Source: Trachythela sp. YZ-2020 (taxonomy: Eukaryota; Cnidaria; Anthozoa; Malacalcyonacea; Clavulariidae). Taken from it: a stretch of DNA of 64,000 nucleotides. The translations under genes were made by a program, and so were the position numbers. Positions 33,370 through 46,800 of the stretch are shown here, piece after piece. Where the stretch lies: the NCBI GenBank assembly GCA_016169945.1, contig JADLSH010000395.1, positions 3,326,501 to 3,390,500 of the forward strand. The letters are read 5' to 3'. The notes below the pieces were generated by a model. It was not told where the DNA came from and ran no database searches. It saw only the letters and a program-made list of their open reading frames with translations. How positions within the stretch are numbered: the stretch's first letter is position 1; the number at the start of each line of letters is the position of its first letter.

Positions 33370-36300
33370 CTACACTTTAGCAGCAAAATAATCTTTCAGT
33401 GGAACCTCGTTCGATGGACCAAACGTATCAAGGACATGAACATGACTTATCTCAAGCTTCGCAAAATAGAATTCTTGAAAACAAAAAAATATCACATATG
33501 ATTTAGTTCGGTCGTCTATTTTCTCATTTCGTCATTCTATTATGCCTAATCTGCTTTACATTATAAATTATTTTCGCATCTCCATCTAGTATATATACTA
33601 CAACTATAATTGTATGAATAGTAGAAGGTGTTAGTAAATGGAATACTCGAACGGAAATTTATAATTATATACATTTTTAGACCTAGCGAGGAGCAGTTGC
33701 GAAAAATGCAACTTAGGCCCTCTGGCAGGAATTAAACCTGCGGCCCTGCGATTCCGGTGCAGTGCTCTAACCAACTGGGCTACAGAGTCCAGTTGCTGAG
33801 CATTAACCGCAAGTTTGGTATATAAGATGGGAGTGATGCCAGTATATGGTGTATGGGTAAATATCAAGATTTTTCTCGGCATCTCGTTCGATAGGATTAA
33901 TATAGTGTTAGTAGATGGAATACTCGAACGGAAATTTATATACATTTTTAGACCTAGCCAGGAGCAATTGCGAAAAATGCAACTTAGGCCCTCTGGCAGG
34001 AATTGAATCTGCGGCCCTGCAATTCCGGTGCAGCGCTCTAACCAACTGAGCTACAGAGTCCACTTGCTGAGCATTAATCGCAAGTTCGGTATATAAAATC
34101 TTGATATTTACCCGTACACCATATACTGGCATCACTCCCATCTTATATACCGAACTTGCGGTTAATGCTCAGCAACTGGTCTCTGTAGCTCATTTGGTTA
34201 GAGCGCTGCACCAGAATCGCAGGATCGCAGATTCAATTCCTACAAGAGGGCCTAAGTTGCATTTTTCGCAACTGCTCCTGGCTAGTCTATAAAATGTACA
34301 TAAATTTCCGTTCGAGTATTCCTTCTACTAACACCTTCTACTATTAATCCTATCGAACGAGATGCCGAGAAAAATCTTGATATAATTGTATGATGATTTT
34401 TCTCTGAAGTATCAATATATTTTGGCTACATCGTTTAGACGTCAGAGTTTAACAAAATATTTAACGCCTGCCTTAATTAATATACCTCCCTGTGAACTGT
34501 CCCTGATTGCGGAATTATAATCACTATATTAACTAGATTCTGTTTATATATGTCAAAATCACGAGAATTAAACTTACTATGAGAAGCTGGCCATTCTTTC
34601 ATGACTGGATGTCTAGAAAACAATGCTTCTTTTGCAAATGGAATTTCACCCGCTGTAAGTTTTACCACCTGAAACAAAATTGGAAATATTTAGGACGATT
34701 TAGATTAGAACATCAAACAGGATGTGAAATGACGCCAGTCAGCAAACCAAACAATTTTAATGTCCTGTTTGAAGTCGCCTTCTTGAATCTAGAAAATCTT
34801 GTCGCAAAACAGTGTTTTCTGGCCAACCAGGAAAGACTGTTTACTTAAATTCTCAGCTTGTTGGGATACATTTTTACATCGTGAGAAACAAATCTTCTTT
34901 CCACAACGAGTTTACAAGGGTAGGGAAACGAGGATGAATTATTAATGGAGGATACATAAAGATTTTCAAATGTTTAATACTGTACTGCAATGCTTCCTAA
35001 TTTTCCTAGTATTTCATTATTGAGTCATTACCTTGCCTGCTAAAGTCAATCGTGCACATCTTGGGTCTTCTGGATCATAACTATTCCTTGAACAATAATC
35101 ACTCATGGCTTCGGAAAAACTAAATGACGATGATGCATTCTTTTCTAGATCCTTGCTCGTTGGGGCGGAAGGTGTAATATAAATGTATGGCACACCTGTA
35201 CTGTTATTGACTGGACCGTCTGCAATCGAAACTGAAATTCCAAAAGGGATGCCATTGTACTCAACAGAAATTGTTGATATTATACACCAGTCCATGTAAT
35301 GTGCAATGTAACGAGCTAAATAAAATACATGTACGGAAGTTAGTTTACGTATATTATAGAAAAGCATATCAACGTGAAGCTGGTATAGGAGTAGAATTCT
35401 CAGGAGGGGTAAACTATGCCCTATTGTTGTCGAAGGCGATGAAGCTCTGCTATATAACAGCGTTTGTTTGTAGATTAGCTACCTTCATGAAGACTACCTT
35501 CTAGCGCAATAACGAAATTGACTTCCTTTAAAGGCCTCTGTCGAGGAGAGGGGATTAACTATATAATTGTCATCAATATGAGTTACAAATGTCCTTGGTG
35601 ATGTTTATTGGTTGATGAAAGTTTTCTACATTTGTACTGCACGTCACAGGGTTTTAGATTACCGAACCTCATTTGAACCCATGGCCCGTAGGTTACGAGG
35701 TTGTATGCTACCATCCAATGGCTAATACACATTACGCCCAAATTATAGACCCAAAATACAAGTCCTATTTGAAAAATGTTCCAAGAAAAATCCAGTCCCT
35801 TCAATAAGGAAATGTTCTGGGGCCGGTTGTACGAAGCTGGTTGTCTGGGGCCGGTTGTTCGAAAATATAGATCAAGTCTATACATTCATCTAACAACCAA
35901 GCTAAAATATTTCAACTTGCATAGAACAATTATATTTACAACTACATATTAAGGGTATAAGATTTAAGTTCAGTCATTCACCGAATCCACCGTTAAAGCT
36001 AAACGGGCTTCGTATACAACCGGCCCCTGTCTCTTAATTTCATCTTAAGCCTGGTTCATAGGCGGATTTTCTGGGGGGGGGGTGTGCACCCCCCCAAAAA
36101 TATTTTGCACCCCCCCAAAAAGTTTCCCACCCCCCCCTAGAGAAATTTGCACCCCCCCAAAAAAAATTTAAATGCCCATTGGGATAAATGACAGTAGTGT
36201 GATTGAAATAAAGATTTTGAACTAAATAAGGATTTTGACCAAAAATCTCAACATTTTCTGGGAGCTTCGCCCCCTTACCCCCATTGGCAACTGTGCCCCC

Positions 36301-37815
36301 AGACCCCTGCTGCAGCTTGCTCGGTGGCGCTACGCACCCTGTCGCTCACCCCCCTAAATTTTCGGCACCCCCCAGAGCAAAATCTGAAAATCCGCCTATG
36401 GCCTGGTTTCCATTTAGTAGTAACGGTCGTGAACACATCAAAGCGGCCAATGTAGTAGAATGCCAATTTACCTCTACAATCATTAAAGACAGATTTGCAT
36501 AGAACTCTGTACAACGACAAGATAGATGCAGACCATTTCGCATCGTCGCACGTGACTTGGTCACGACAGTTACGACCAAATGGAAACCAGGTTTTAATGT
36601 GGGTAAATTACTGCGATTGAGATGGTGGTCGGTACTCTCAACTGATGATAGTGCATGGCTGTACGCATACTAGGTAAATATAGATGTCCTTGTAAGGTCA
36701 CTATATGCACAACCATACCTGTTTTTGCAAGATCATCACGTGATGGTGGATTAAATGGAGGTTTGACATCATTTCTGTTGCGGAACACTACAAAATAGAT
36801 GGATAATATATTAGGAAAGTAATGGGAGGAGGGGAGGCGGACAAAAAATTCGTGCAATGCAAATGAACTTTAAAAAATATGAAAATCAAATTTGAAGAAA
36901 TAGAATAGACCAGTTCATAGTGTCGACTGAGCGTCAAAATGACGCGTTCTGCGTCGGGATAAAATTGCAATTGAATAATAACATGTAGCTGAGACTGGAA
37001 GAATTAAAATATGCATATCGAATTAGTGTAAAACGTTGGTCAAAGAACTATTATATTCCCGTAACGGGCATATGTTAGTGCACCTTTTTCTATTTCGCTT
37101 TCCACAGCAGACAAATATGCTAGCATATATATTGTGGTTAGATGTAGAGAAAAAATGGATTATTGAACAGTTCAATACTTTAATATGCAGATATTAAATC
37201 TTCCAGTCTCAGCTAGATGTTATGATTCAACTGCAATTTAATCCCGACGCAAAACGCGTCATTTGGACACACAGACGACACTACGAATGGCTTAAATTTG
37301 TGGCAGCTATGAATATATTGTTGCATGTTTATATTTAAACGATGTTGCTCTATGTCTGGCTGTTTTGCCCCCGGTTATCCACAAATTATTCCAATCCTAA
37401 CACTAAAGTTCCCTATTCCTAACCCTAACTTTATCCCTAAATATTCCTAGAAAATTGCGGGAGCTCTTGCCACTTAAATGTTTGAGCGGATATTGGGACT
37501 GGGCGAAGTTAAGAAATAGCTACATCATACAGAGCTTCATGGTGGAAATATCCACATAATTTGCTGCACATATTTGTTCATTATTACACTACATGCAAAA
37601 CTAGCCACAGGGCACTGCATACCTCCGCCAGTAAAGGTTATTAATTAACAATTATTCGCCGAAGGCGAGGTGAATACTTATTAAAGTAAATATTATACAA
37701 TTATTGGACGAGGTTGAGCAAAATATCGTGATTTATCAGTGGCGAGCAGATCAATTATTTGCCGATGCCGAAGGCAGAGGCAAATAATTGATCTGCGAGA
37801 CACTGATAAATCACG

Positions 37816-37849
<34 letters not shown>

Positions 37850-40800
37850 ATCATTTACTGCAAAAACATTTAGTGCAACTTTGGTCGCCTTCTTCGTGTT
37901 GTCAGCATCAAAGTGGTCAAATCGTGGTCAAATCGTCTTTCGACAGCTCTGCAAAACGGGCCATGTTTACTAATGATTATAAAATGGCTAAAGAAACCGA
38001 TATTTTGCAGCTAAGCAGTGCTTGCCGAAAGTGCGCATGCTCAATAAACTGTTTGCACCAGTTATTTGCAGCTGACGTATTATTTACACCAGTTATCTGT
38101 AGGTGAATTAGCCAATGACAATTGAGAATATAATTATGTGAATGATAATAATTAACAATTAGTCGCCGAAGGCGAGGTGATTACAAGCCTATAGTCACTG
38201 AGCCGAAGGCGAAGTGACTATAGGCTTGTAATCACCGAGCCTGAGGCGACTAATTGTTTTAGTAGAAATTTCAAAGAGAAAAACAAACACAGAAAGTTAT
38301 GAGGTCAGTTGAAAAGGCTATAGGACAAAATTCAGCGCTTTTCTCAGAGCTAGGCCGGTTATTAAAAACATGCCGGCAAAAGACGAGTGTCAAAAACATA
38401 TCGAAGCGAAACAAAAACAAACAATTTCATGAGAAAAATACTTTGGAAAGGCTCAAATACAAAGTAGAATGGTTTTAAAAATATATCACAGCTAGGTTTT
38501 TGCTGAATATAACGATATAAATGAGGATAAAACGAATAATTTTCAAAATAAACACTTGTGGTTGAGCCGTACGGAAAAAGTTTTATACATGTTCATTTCA
38601 ACAGCGAGAAAACGTTGCCTTTCATGGAAGAAAAATAGTGTATTTGTTATCGCTTACCTTTAAAAATGTCAAAAATATATCCTCCTTTAATTTAGCGGCA
38701 GTTTTTTTCATTTAAAACTTTGAATCAGGCTCAAAAAAACGATTTTTGTTTTAAATTCGGCAGCTTGCGAAGAAGCCATTTTGAAAAAAAAAGTGATAGT
38801 CACTGACCAGTGACTATCACTTTTTAGAGGCTCAATTTGGACCAATCAGCATGCAGGAAAATCGATAGTCACCTGGAAATTTCTACTAATACTTATTAGT
38901 AAAATTACATAGGTGATTATCGAAAATTCTCAACGCTGATTGGTTGCGCTACCTCGGATTAATATGCGGTAATCACCTAAAGCGTTTTTAAGCCGCTTTT
39001 ATCGTAAATATTCAATTAAAATATTTTTGAAATGTGCATTTTTTATTTTTTTCCAAATAATCACCTAGTATGTAATTTTACTAAAACAATTATTCGCCTC
39101 AGGCTCGGTGAATATCGGTGAATAAAAACCTCGACTTCGTCTCGGTTTTTATTCACAGATATTCACCTCGCCTTCGGCAAATAATTGTTAATTAGTGCAT
39201 AAATTATGGACGCATTCAGTTCTTTTCAGTCCAAAAAGCAAGACAAACGTTTGTAAATTTCTTATCCAATGAGCGCCGCTCGCAGGAAATTTTAACCAGC
39301 TGCAGGACATTTATTGGGATAAAGATTTGCAACTTGAAAATTTGAAGAACACACATGTCTCACTATGGTGTATGGGACCAATAACCTATGGTTGACAGGA
39401 ATCATTCATGACATCTTGTATAAAACCATGTTGAGTACATATGCCGATATGCATGGACACTATGGCTAGATTTAGTACAAAAATACTCTGCAAGTCTGCA
39501 GGAATTTTTCATTTTCAGGCTGTGCATACATACAGGAAGAAAATTATTTGTTCCTCCCCTGGTTATCATGCCGACAGAACAGACAAACACACACAAACAT
39601 AAACAAACAAACCGAGGGAAAAACACATCCTCCTGGCGGAGGTAATAAATTGACCCATAGATAAGTACACCACTCTGCTTTTGGCGAATAAAATAGCCTG
39701 GTGACAGAGTAAAGTAATAAAAGTTGGTGGATTGTCGCTTAATGGGTTAAAAATCAATAGCAGGCTACTATGATTTAATGACAATAAAACGAAATTAACA
39801 CCAGACCGCAGACGTAACACTATTATTAATACTAGTTCTCATTACTTTTTAATTTTTATTCCTAATTATTGGAACTAGTCACTGTTAGCTGTCCCAGAAT
39901 TTACCGATAAAGTCATTTAGAAGGTAACTTGTAACGAAGTTATTTACGGACATGCAGCATCGATCTATCTGATTCTATTTCTATTTTGAAGTTTAAATGC
40001 TGGTTCACATGCTTATATTATACTTACGCCATTGCATTATTACGATTTACGTTATTCAAATAATTTATTTTAGGAAGAAACAATATCATATCTTCCAAGG
40101 GATGCACCACTCCAAAATATCTCCTATACACCTCGAAAACATTCCTGAATATCCCTAAAAAATACTGACCGGACTACGAAATCCCTGAATATCCTAATAT
40201 TTTCGAAATCTCAAAAATCTCCTACACTTTTATGGAGAAACGCCAACGACACATTGAAGAAAATACGACCATTGAAGAAAATACGAACGAGGCAGAGCCA
40301 GCTAATTCGCCGGTAAATTCCATTCACGACAACCGACGCTTTCGTACGACGAACAGTTGTAGAAATTGTGGAGGCGAGTGGCCTCATAAAAATGGACCTT
40401 GTCCTGCGAAAAACAAGGACTGTCATAAATGCAACAAACTAAATCATTTCGCCAAGCAATGTCGCGCGGGAAAGCTGGATATGCAAGGTCAAAACTCAGC
40501 AAAGAAAGGCCAGCGACGAAATAAGGATAACATCCGGCCAATTTATACTTTTGATATTAAATAACATCCAATCAAGTGGCGAATCAAGCGACTCAAACTA
40601 TTGTTATGCAGTAAAAACAAACAGTAACAAATTTACTGTGGATACGGGTTCAACGATTAATATTATTGATGACAATACATTTAAACAATTGGGGAATATA
40701 AAGTTATCAACGACAAACATCAAAGCGTACCCATTCAACTCAGCGGAGCCTGTGAAAATGCGAGGAAAATTTCAAACCGTAGTCGAATCTCGCAAACGAA

Positions 40801-43800
40801 TTACTGTAGCGACAATATACCGCACAGCTGCCCTCAGTAATAATACCGCACAAGAGAGAGGATTGATAAGTCTACACCTCGACAAGCTTCAAACATCGAA
40901 GGTATCACCGGAAAAAGGCAAAGACAAAGTAACAACTAATATCCTGGTCAAGGCTAAAAATGTACGTAACATTATAAACAAACATAGCAGAGTTAAACCG
41001 TCTGCAACAAGAAGACATTATTGAAAAGGTTCCGGTCTTCCGGACACAGATGAAACAGCGTGCAGGATCTCACCAGTGGCAATAGTTCCCAAGAAGGATG
41101 ATAAAATCCGTTTGTGCGTGGATATGCGAGCAGCAAACGAGTCTGCCATCCAATTCCAACAGTGAGGGACATATATATCGCTGGGTTTGAATGGAGCAAA
41201 ATATTTTTCAAAATTAGACATGTCGCAAGCCTACCATCAACTCGAATTGTCACCAACGTCCAGAAATATCACAACATTCACCACGCATTCGAGGTTATAT
41301 CGTTTTAAGCGTCTTAACTATGGTACCAACTCGGCAGCTGAAATATTCCAAAATACACTCCAACAAGTCCTACAAGGCATCAATGGGGTCAGAAACATTG
41401 CTGATGGCATTCTAGTGTTTGGTTCAACATACAGTATGAGGAACATAACAAAGCTCTTGAAGAGTGCCTGCAACGTTTGGACGCTCATGAATCAACCTTA
41501 AATGGGGGTAAGTGCAAGTTTCTGAAACATAACTTGGAGTTCTTTGGTTTACTTTTCTCTCAAGATGGAGTACGTCCTGATCCTGCCACCCCTTCCACAG
41601 TAAGTGAGGTTCGAAGCCTCTTGGGTATGGCTAACTACAGTGCTCAATTTATTCCGGATTTTGCAACAATCACAGAACCGCTTCGTAAACTGACCCATAA
41701 AGGAACAAAGTTCAGTTGGAACAAGGAACACGAAGAGCATATCAGAAACTTAAAACTGCTTTGGTAAATAGCCCCGTTATGAGTTATTTTGACATCAGAA
41801 ATGAAACTCAACTGATTGTAGATACAAGCCCTGTAGGATTGTCTGCAATTCTGACTCAACGACCCCCAGGTCAATGCACACCCCCAAAGTTATTGCATGA
41901 CACCAACCGAGCAAAGGTATTCCCAGACTGAAAAGGGGGTTTGGTCATCGTATGCATGGGGGATTGAACATTTTCACCTATATCTATATGGAGCTCCGTT
42001 TACCTTGTATACAGATCATACAGCACACAAGGCATTAATCATTGAGGAAATAGGCAAAGCTACAGAAGCAGACGAATCTCTAGGTGCTCTAAAGAAGGCT
42101 GTCAGCTCGGGATCTTGAAACAACGACAAAGTGAAACCTTTTTAAATGATTAAAGAGGAGATCACTATTGACCATGACAACAAGGTGCTTCTACGTGGTA
42201 CCCGAATAATTGTACCAACATCCCTACAAAAACGTATTATACAGATAGCTCATGAAGGTCATCAAGGTTTAAGCGAAAACAGTGTGGTTTCCAAATATGG
42301 ATAAGGCTGTGAAAACGGAACTTGAACATTGTCTAGCCTGTCAAGCAACCTCCCAACCCAACAGTCCAGAACCAATTAAAGTACCACCGCTGCCGGACAG
42401 GCCATGGGACAAAGTTAAATAGATTTCTATGGTCCACCTCCAACAGGACAATACATATTAGTTGCTATTGTCTGTTACTCACGATTCCCAGAAGTTGAAA
42501 TATTAACCACTATATCAGCTCAGAAGGTGATTCCAAAACTTGACTGCATCTTTGCGCGACATGGTATTCCTTCTCAAGTAACATCAGACAAAGGGCCACC
42601 ATTCCAAAGCTATTAATTCAAGCGATACATGACTGCGATGGGGATTACGCACGCCACATCAACACCTCTTTGGCCGCAGGGTAATGCTGAAGCAGAAGCC
42701 TTCATGAAACCACCAGGAAAAGCTATTAAAACAGCGCACTTAGAAAATTGATCATGGCAACAAGAAGTTGCAAAGTTCTTATTGAATTACCGTTCGACTC
42801 GACGACTCCTCACTCAACAATCAAAGTCCCACCAGCTCAAATGTTGTTCAATAGAGAAATTAGAGGGAAAATTCCAGCCCTACCTCGCCAAAGTAATAAA
42901 TCGGCACCGAGAAGCAAAAGAAAATCAATCAAAAGAAAAAGGAAAGAGTTATGCAGATAAACGTCGTTCTACGAAATCAAGTAATATCATGGTTGGTGAT
43001 ACTGTGTTAGTGAAGCAAAAGAAACAGACCAAACTTTCAACAAACTTTGCAATTACACCATACACAGTAGTATCTATTAAAGTAGTTGCAGAAAACGACA
43101 ACCATAAGATTACCAGATATATCTCGTTCTTTAAGAAGATACCAAATGACATTGAAAGTGATGCAGAAGAGTTTACTGCCATCCATGACCAAGGAAATAA
43201 TACAGTCAGACAGGAGGATGAACAGCATGTAATGGTATGGTACAACCAGTCAGTGGCGTAGCTACCGGTCATGCTTGTCATGCCCAGCATGACTAAAATT
43301 TTTCACAAAATTGAGAATTTTTTTCCAAATTGCATCTAAAACATTGCTTTGTTTATCCCAAAGCTTTAAAATTCAACATTGTCATTTTTCTGGATTTTTC
43401 ATTATTGTTTTTTAAAAAATTTCCGCTTTCTATTACATTTACGCAATTTACAGCCTTGCCGATTGTTGCCGTGTCTGTTTCCTAGCAACTGCAGCTCTAC
43501 AAGACACATTTCTGGCAATATATCGATTCACGCGCGACTCGTGTTTCACTCATGCTCTTTTCAGAAGGCATGAGGTGCTATAATATTTAATACAAATAAT
43601 ACTTGCTTCTGATTGGATAACTGGCCTTGCGCATACTCAAAACGACTGTTTATTGAGCCGAACTCATGCAATTTGGAGAAGGCATGACTTGTACTGCCTT
43701 TCCTAGCGAGCTTTCCGCGCGACTGAACACACTTGTGTAAGGTGAGTAATTATCATATTTATATTGTCTTTGCGCGTTTATCAAAAAAGCAGTGTGACGC

Positions 43801-46800
43801 TTCAATATTTTGAATCATCCAAAAATGCTTTATTTGATATTTCAGGAAGAACCTTGCGAGAGTCGGTGATGCTGAAAATTGTCATAATTTTGGTGCTTTT
43901 ATGAGGTTAATTTTGCGTTGAAACGTCCCTCAGGATGCAGCAAATAGCGTTTCCGAGCTTTAAAACCAACCAAACATTTTCTGGGGGGGGCATGCCCCCA
44001 AACCCCCCTACACAGCCAGAAACGCACAAGTTGCAGCAAGTCTGCACGCAGGCCTGATTCAACTTGTTATCATCAAGCCGATATCAGGATGCGTTCGCAT
44101 CGCTTGCTCCGGCTTGATATTATCAAGTCTGACGCAAGTTGTCAACAGACTTGATGCAACTTGTGAACGGCAGACTTGATGCAACTTGTGAACGGCAGAC
44201 TTGATGCAACTCAGAACGGCAGACTTGATGCAACTTGTGAACGGCAGACTTGATTTTACCAGAAAATCAGACTTGATGCAACTTGTGAAAATCAGACTTG
44301 ATGCAACTTGTAGGAAAATCAGACTTGATGCAACTTGTGAACGGCAGACTTGATGCAACTAGAACGGCAGACTTGATGCAACTTGTGAACGGCAGACTTG
44401 ATGCAACTTGTGAAAATCAGACTTGATGCAACTTGTGAACGGCAATTTGCAGCAAGTCTGCAGTTGACATGGCAACAATATTATAGAACACGCGTTATTC
44501 TCGCGTGTTCTTTGTGTTTCCCGCATTTTGCTCGCGGGAACACGAATATCGTGAACAAGAGACAAGATCAAAAACAACACATGGGAGATTTTATAAAAGT
44601 ACGGCCATCGGGCCTTGTTTTCGTTCATTTATTTTGCTGACTAAATGCGCTAACAAGACGATCAAGCTTTCATGAACAGGACGATAAATATCGTTAACAC
44701 AACAGGTTAGTTAAAGCTATTTATATATTAATTTAAATTATATAAAGTGGCTTCCATCAGGATTCGGCTGAGAGCAGTAGAGCACATAGTCATAGAGGTC
44801 CTTGGAGGGCACTTTTAAAAACACCCAATTGATGTCCATCCATCTGTATTTGTTCTACTTTTTCATAGAGTCGATGAAAAGCCACAAATTTATGTACTAT
44901 ATATGCTTATAATATCAAATACAATAAAGCACTATATATAAACCTGGTTGGTTTTTCAACTTGTTGACAAGTTGAATCAGGCCGGTAAAACCCACAACTT
45001 GCATCAGACCTGTGGCGTTTCTGGCTGTGTAGGAGGCTCGCGCCTTTGGCACTCGGATGTTGGACGGGTTAAGCTAACCATGTTCATAAAAGCAAGGCCA
45101 GTCAATTCAAGCTGGCTACGCCACTGCAACCAGTACTATCAAGACGGTCAGCAAGAAACCGTACACAAACGGAGCTATTTGGACATCCAGTTACCTCAGC
45201 AATTATTCACTGATAAGTACAAATATTAGATCATTAAGTTTTCACATAACACAGACAATTTATGGTTTAAAACGATGACATCGCTAGTCCCAGACCCCCA
45301 GGCGGACACGTGACAGAGAACACAAGCTAGCTAGAAGAGTTCATAAAGTTGTTCTAAACGTTATTGCTTAAAAGCTAAAATAATATCGTTTAAGTTAAAG
45401 TTAAAGAAAATATAACATCTCTTTCACTCTGGACTGAAAGGAGGAGATGGCTTCTTCCCAACGGGTGAAAGTGTATCTGCCAAGGATCCCATCGAAGACC
45501 TAAGACGTTAGCAGAGGGAATGTCTGCGTTGAGAGAACTTTGTCATTGGTCGCACGTTCTTGAAGAGATTCGCTGTTGGTTACCCATGATCGTTGAATCT
45601 GCCATTACGTTCCTGGATTCTTTGTAATAGCTCAAGCCTCGACTGAATTAGTAATGTTGTCCACGTAAAGATTCTCTTTCATGTTCTGGGTGACTGGTGT
45701 GTCTTGGTTGTCAAGGTGGATGTGCAGGACTGCATTCAACATAAAGGAGGAACTTGCGAAACCGAGAAGTACAGACTTGAACCGGTACATCTGAAACTCA
45801 CTTTCTGGGTCATCGGGATTAGACAGCCACAAGAAGCGTGTCTCATGTCGCGGTCGCTCTCCTTAAGCTTGACATGCAAGAATGTTTTCTCTATGTTAGT
45901 GGAAAGTCCTATAGGATAACTGCGGAAGCGCACGAGTATTGAGCCCTGCCGGTAAAGAATGGTGGATCAATGGTCAGGCAATCATTGAGACTTGGCAAGG
46001 TGGGGGTCTCGCAACAACTATAATCGTACACAATCCTGGTGTGAAATACCCATGCAGTGATTCAATGGACCAAACACGCTCGAGATTGAACCCTTCTTCG
46101 GGTTGTGCTGCTAGCCTGCTACGTGGAAAATGTTAGTGACTTTCTCTTGCAACCCCTGGCTTTAGTAGGACCAGATAAGAGATAAGCAACACTGGACTGC
46201 ATGGCTGTGGGCCTCCCTCTCCACGGATGATATTATCTTGAACAATGTCCCAATAAAAGTCGGCTCCTATCAGCAAGTCAATGTTAAAGTTGCCATCTTG
46301 GACTGAGTGTATCAATTTAAGTCCTTCCAGGTGCGGGAGTTTGCTGATATCTCTGTTATTTTTACATTGGAACGGTGTGGCAATTGTAGGGCCAATGAAT
46401 ACTTGTAATGGAATTTCATTGCCTTCATCATCAATATTATAATTATAGTTGTAACATCTAGCTTCCTAATTGCATGTTCCTTTGCTCCAAATGCGGATAC
46501 TGAAAGGTTTTCTGTAGTATGAGGCTTAGCCCCCAGAACATTGGCAAGTTCCCTTGTCATAAAAGAACGTTGCGTACCATCATCAAATGGGATATTGGCA
46601 TTCCGGCTGGTGGATCCCACTTTAACTTGACTCACTGCAGTTCTGAGGAGTATTGGATATCCGTAACTCTCTGAGCCGGAGTGAGAGTCGCTAGAACAGA
46701 TTGTGTAGTACCTTCGACTTGGAATGATGGGTTAGCGTTCCCTGAGGGACAGGGGCGGATCTAGGATTTTTCCTACGTTAGTAAAAAATTTCGTTGCTGA

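Larger units (their letters stand above)
40232..45229 (+). pseudogene. Ty3/gypsy-type gag-pol, heavily frameshifted, interrupted by a hAT-type insertion
   Basis: Gag end with two zinc knuckles (CRNCGGEWPHKNGPC, then classical CHKCNKLNHFAKQC, 40355-40475); an aspartic protease with VDTGSTINII (40640-40670); reverse transcriptase pieces (DMSQAYHQLELSP 41217-41260; RSLLGMANYSAQFIPDF 41610-41670); RNase H (VDTSPVGLSAIL; YTDH); integrase zinc finger and core in several frames (42230-42720); and a C-terminal region to 43250. The frame resumes after the insertion at 43251-45126 and stops at 45229. At least six frame breaks. Same family as 1-2251, in the opposite orientation to the host CREG gene. 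Confidence 0.85.

Noticed and set aside
33717..34252. Functional tRNA genes
   Set aside because: Box A and box B are recognisable, but the anticodon arms are degraded and all three copies carry the same non-tRNA tail, so they are SINEs.
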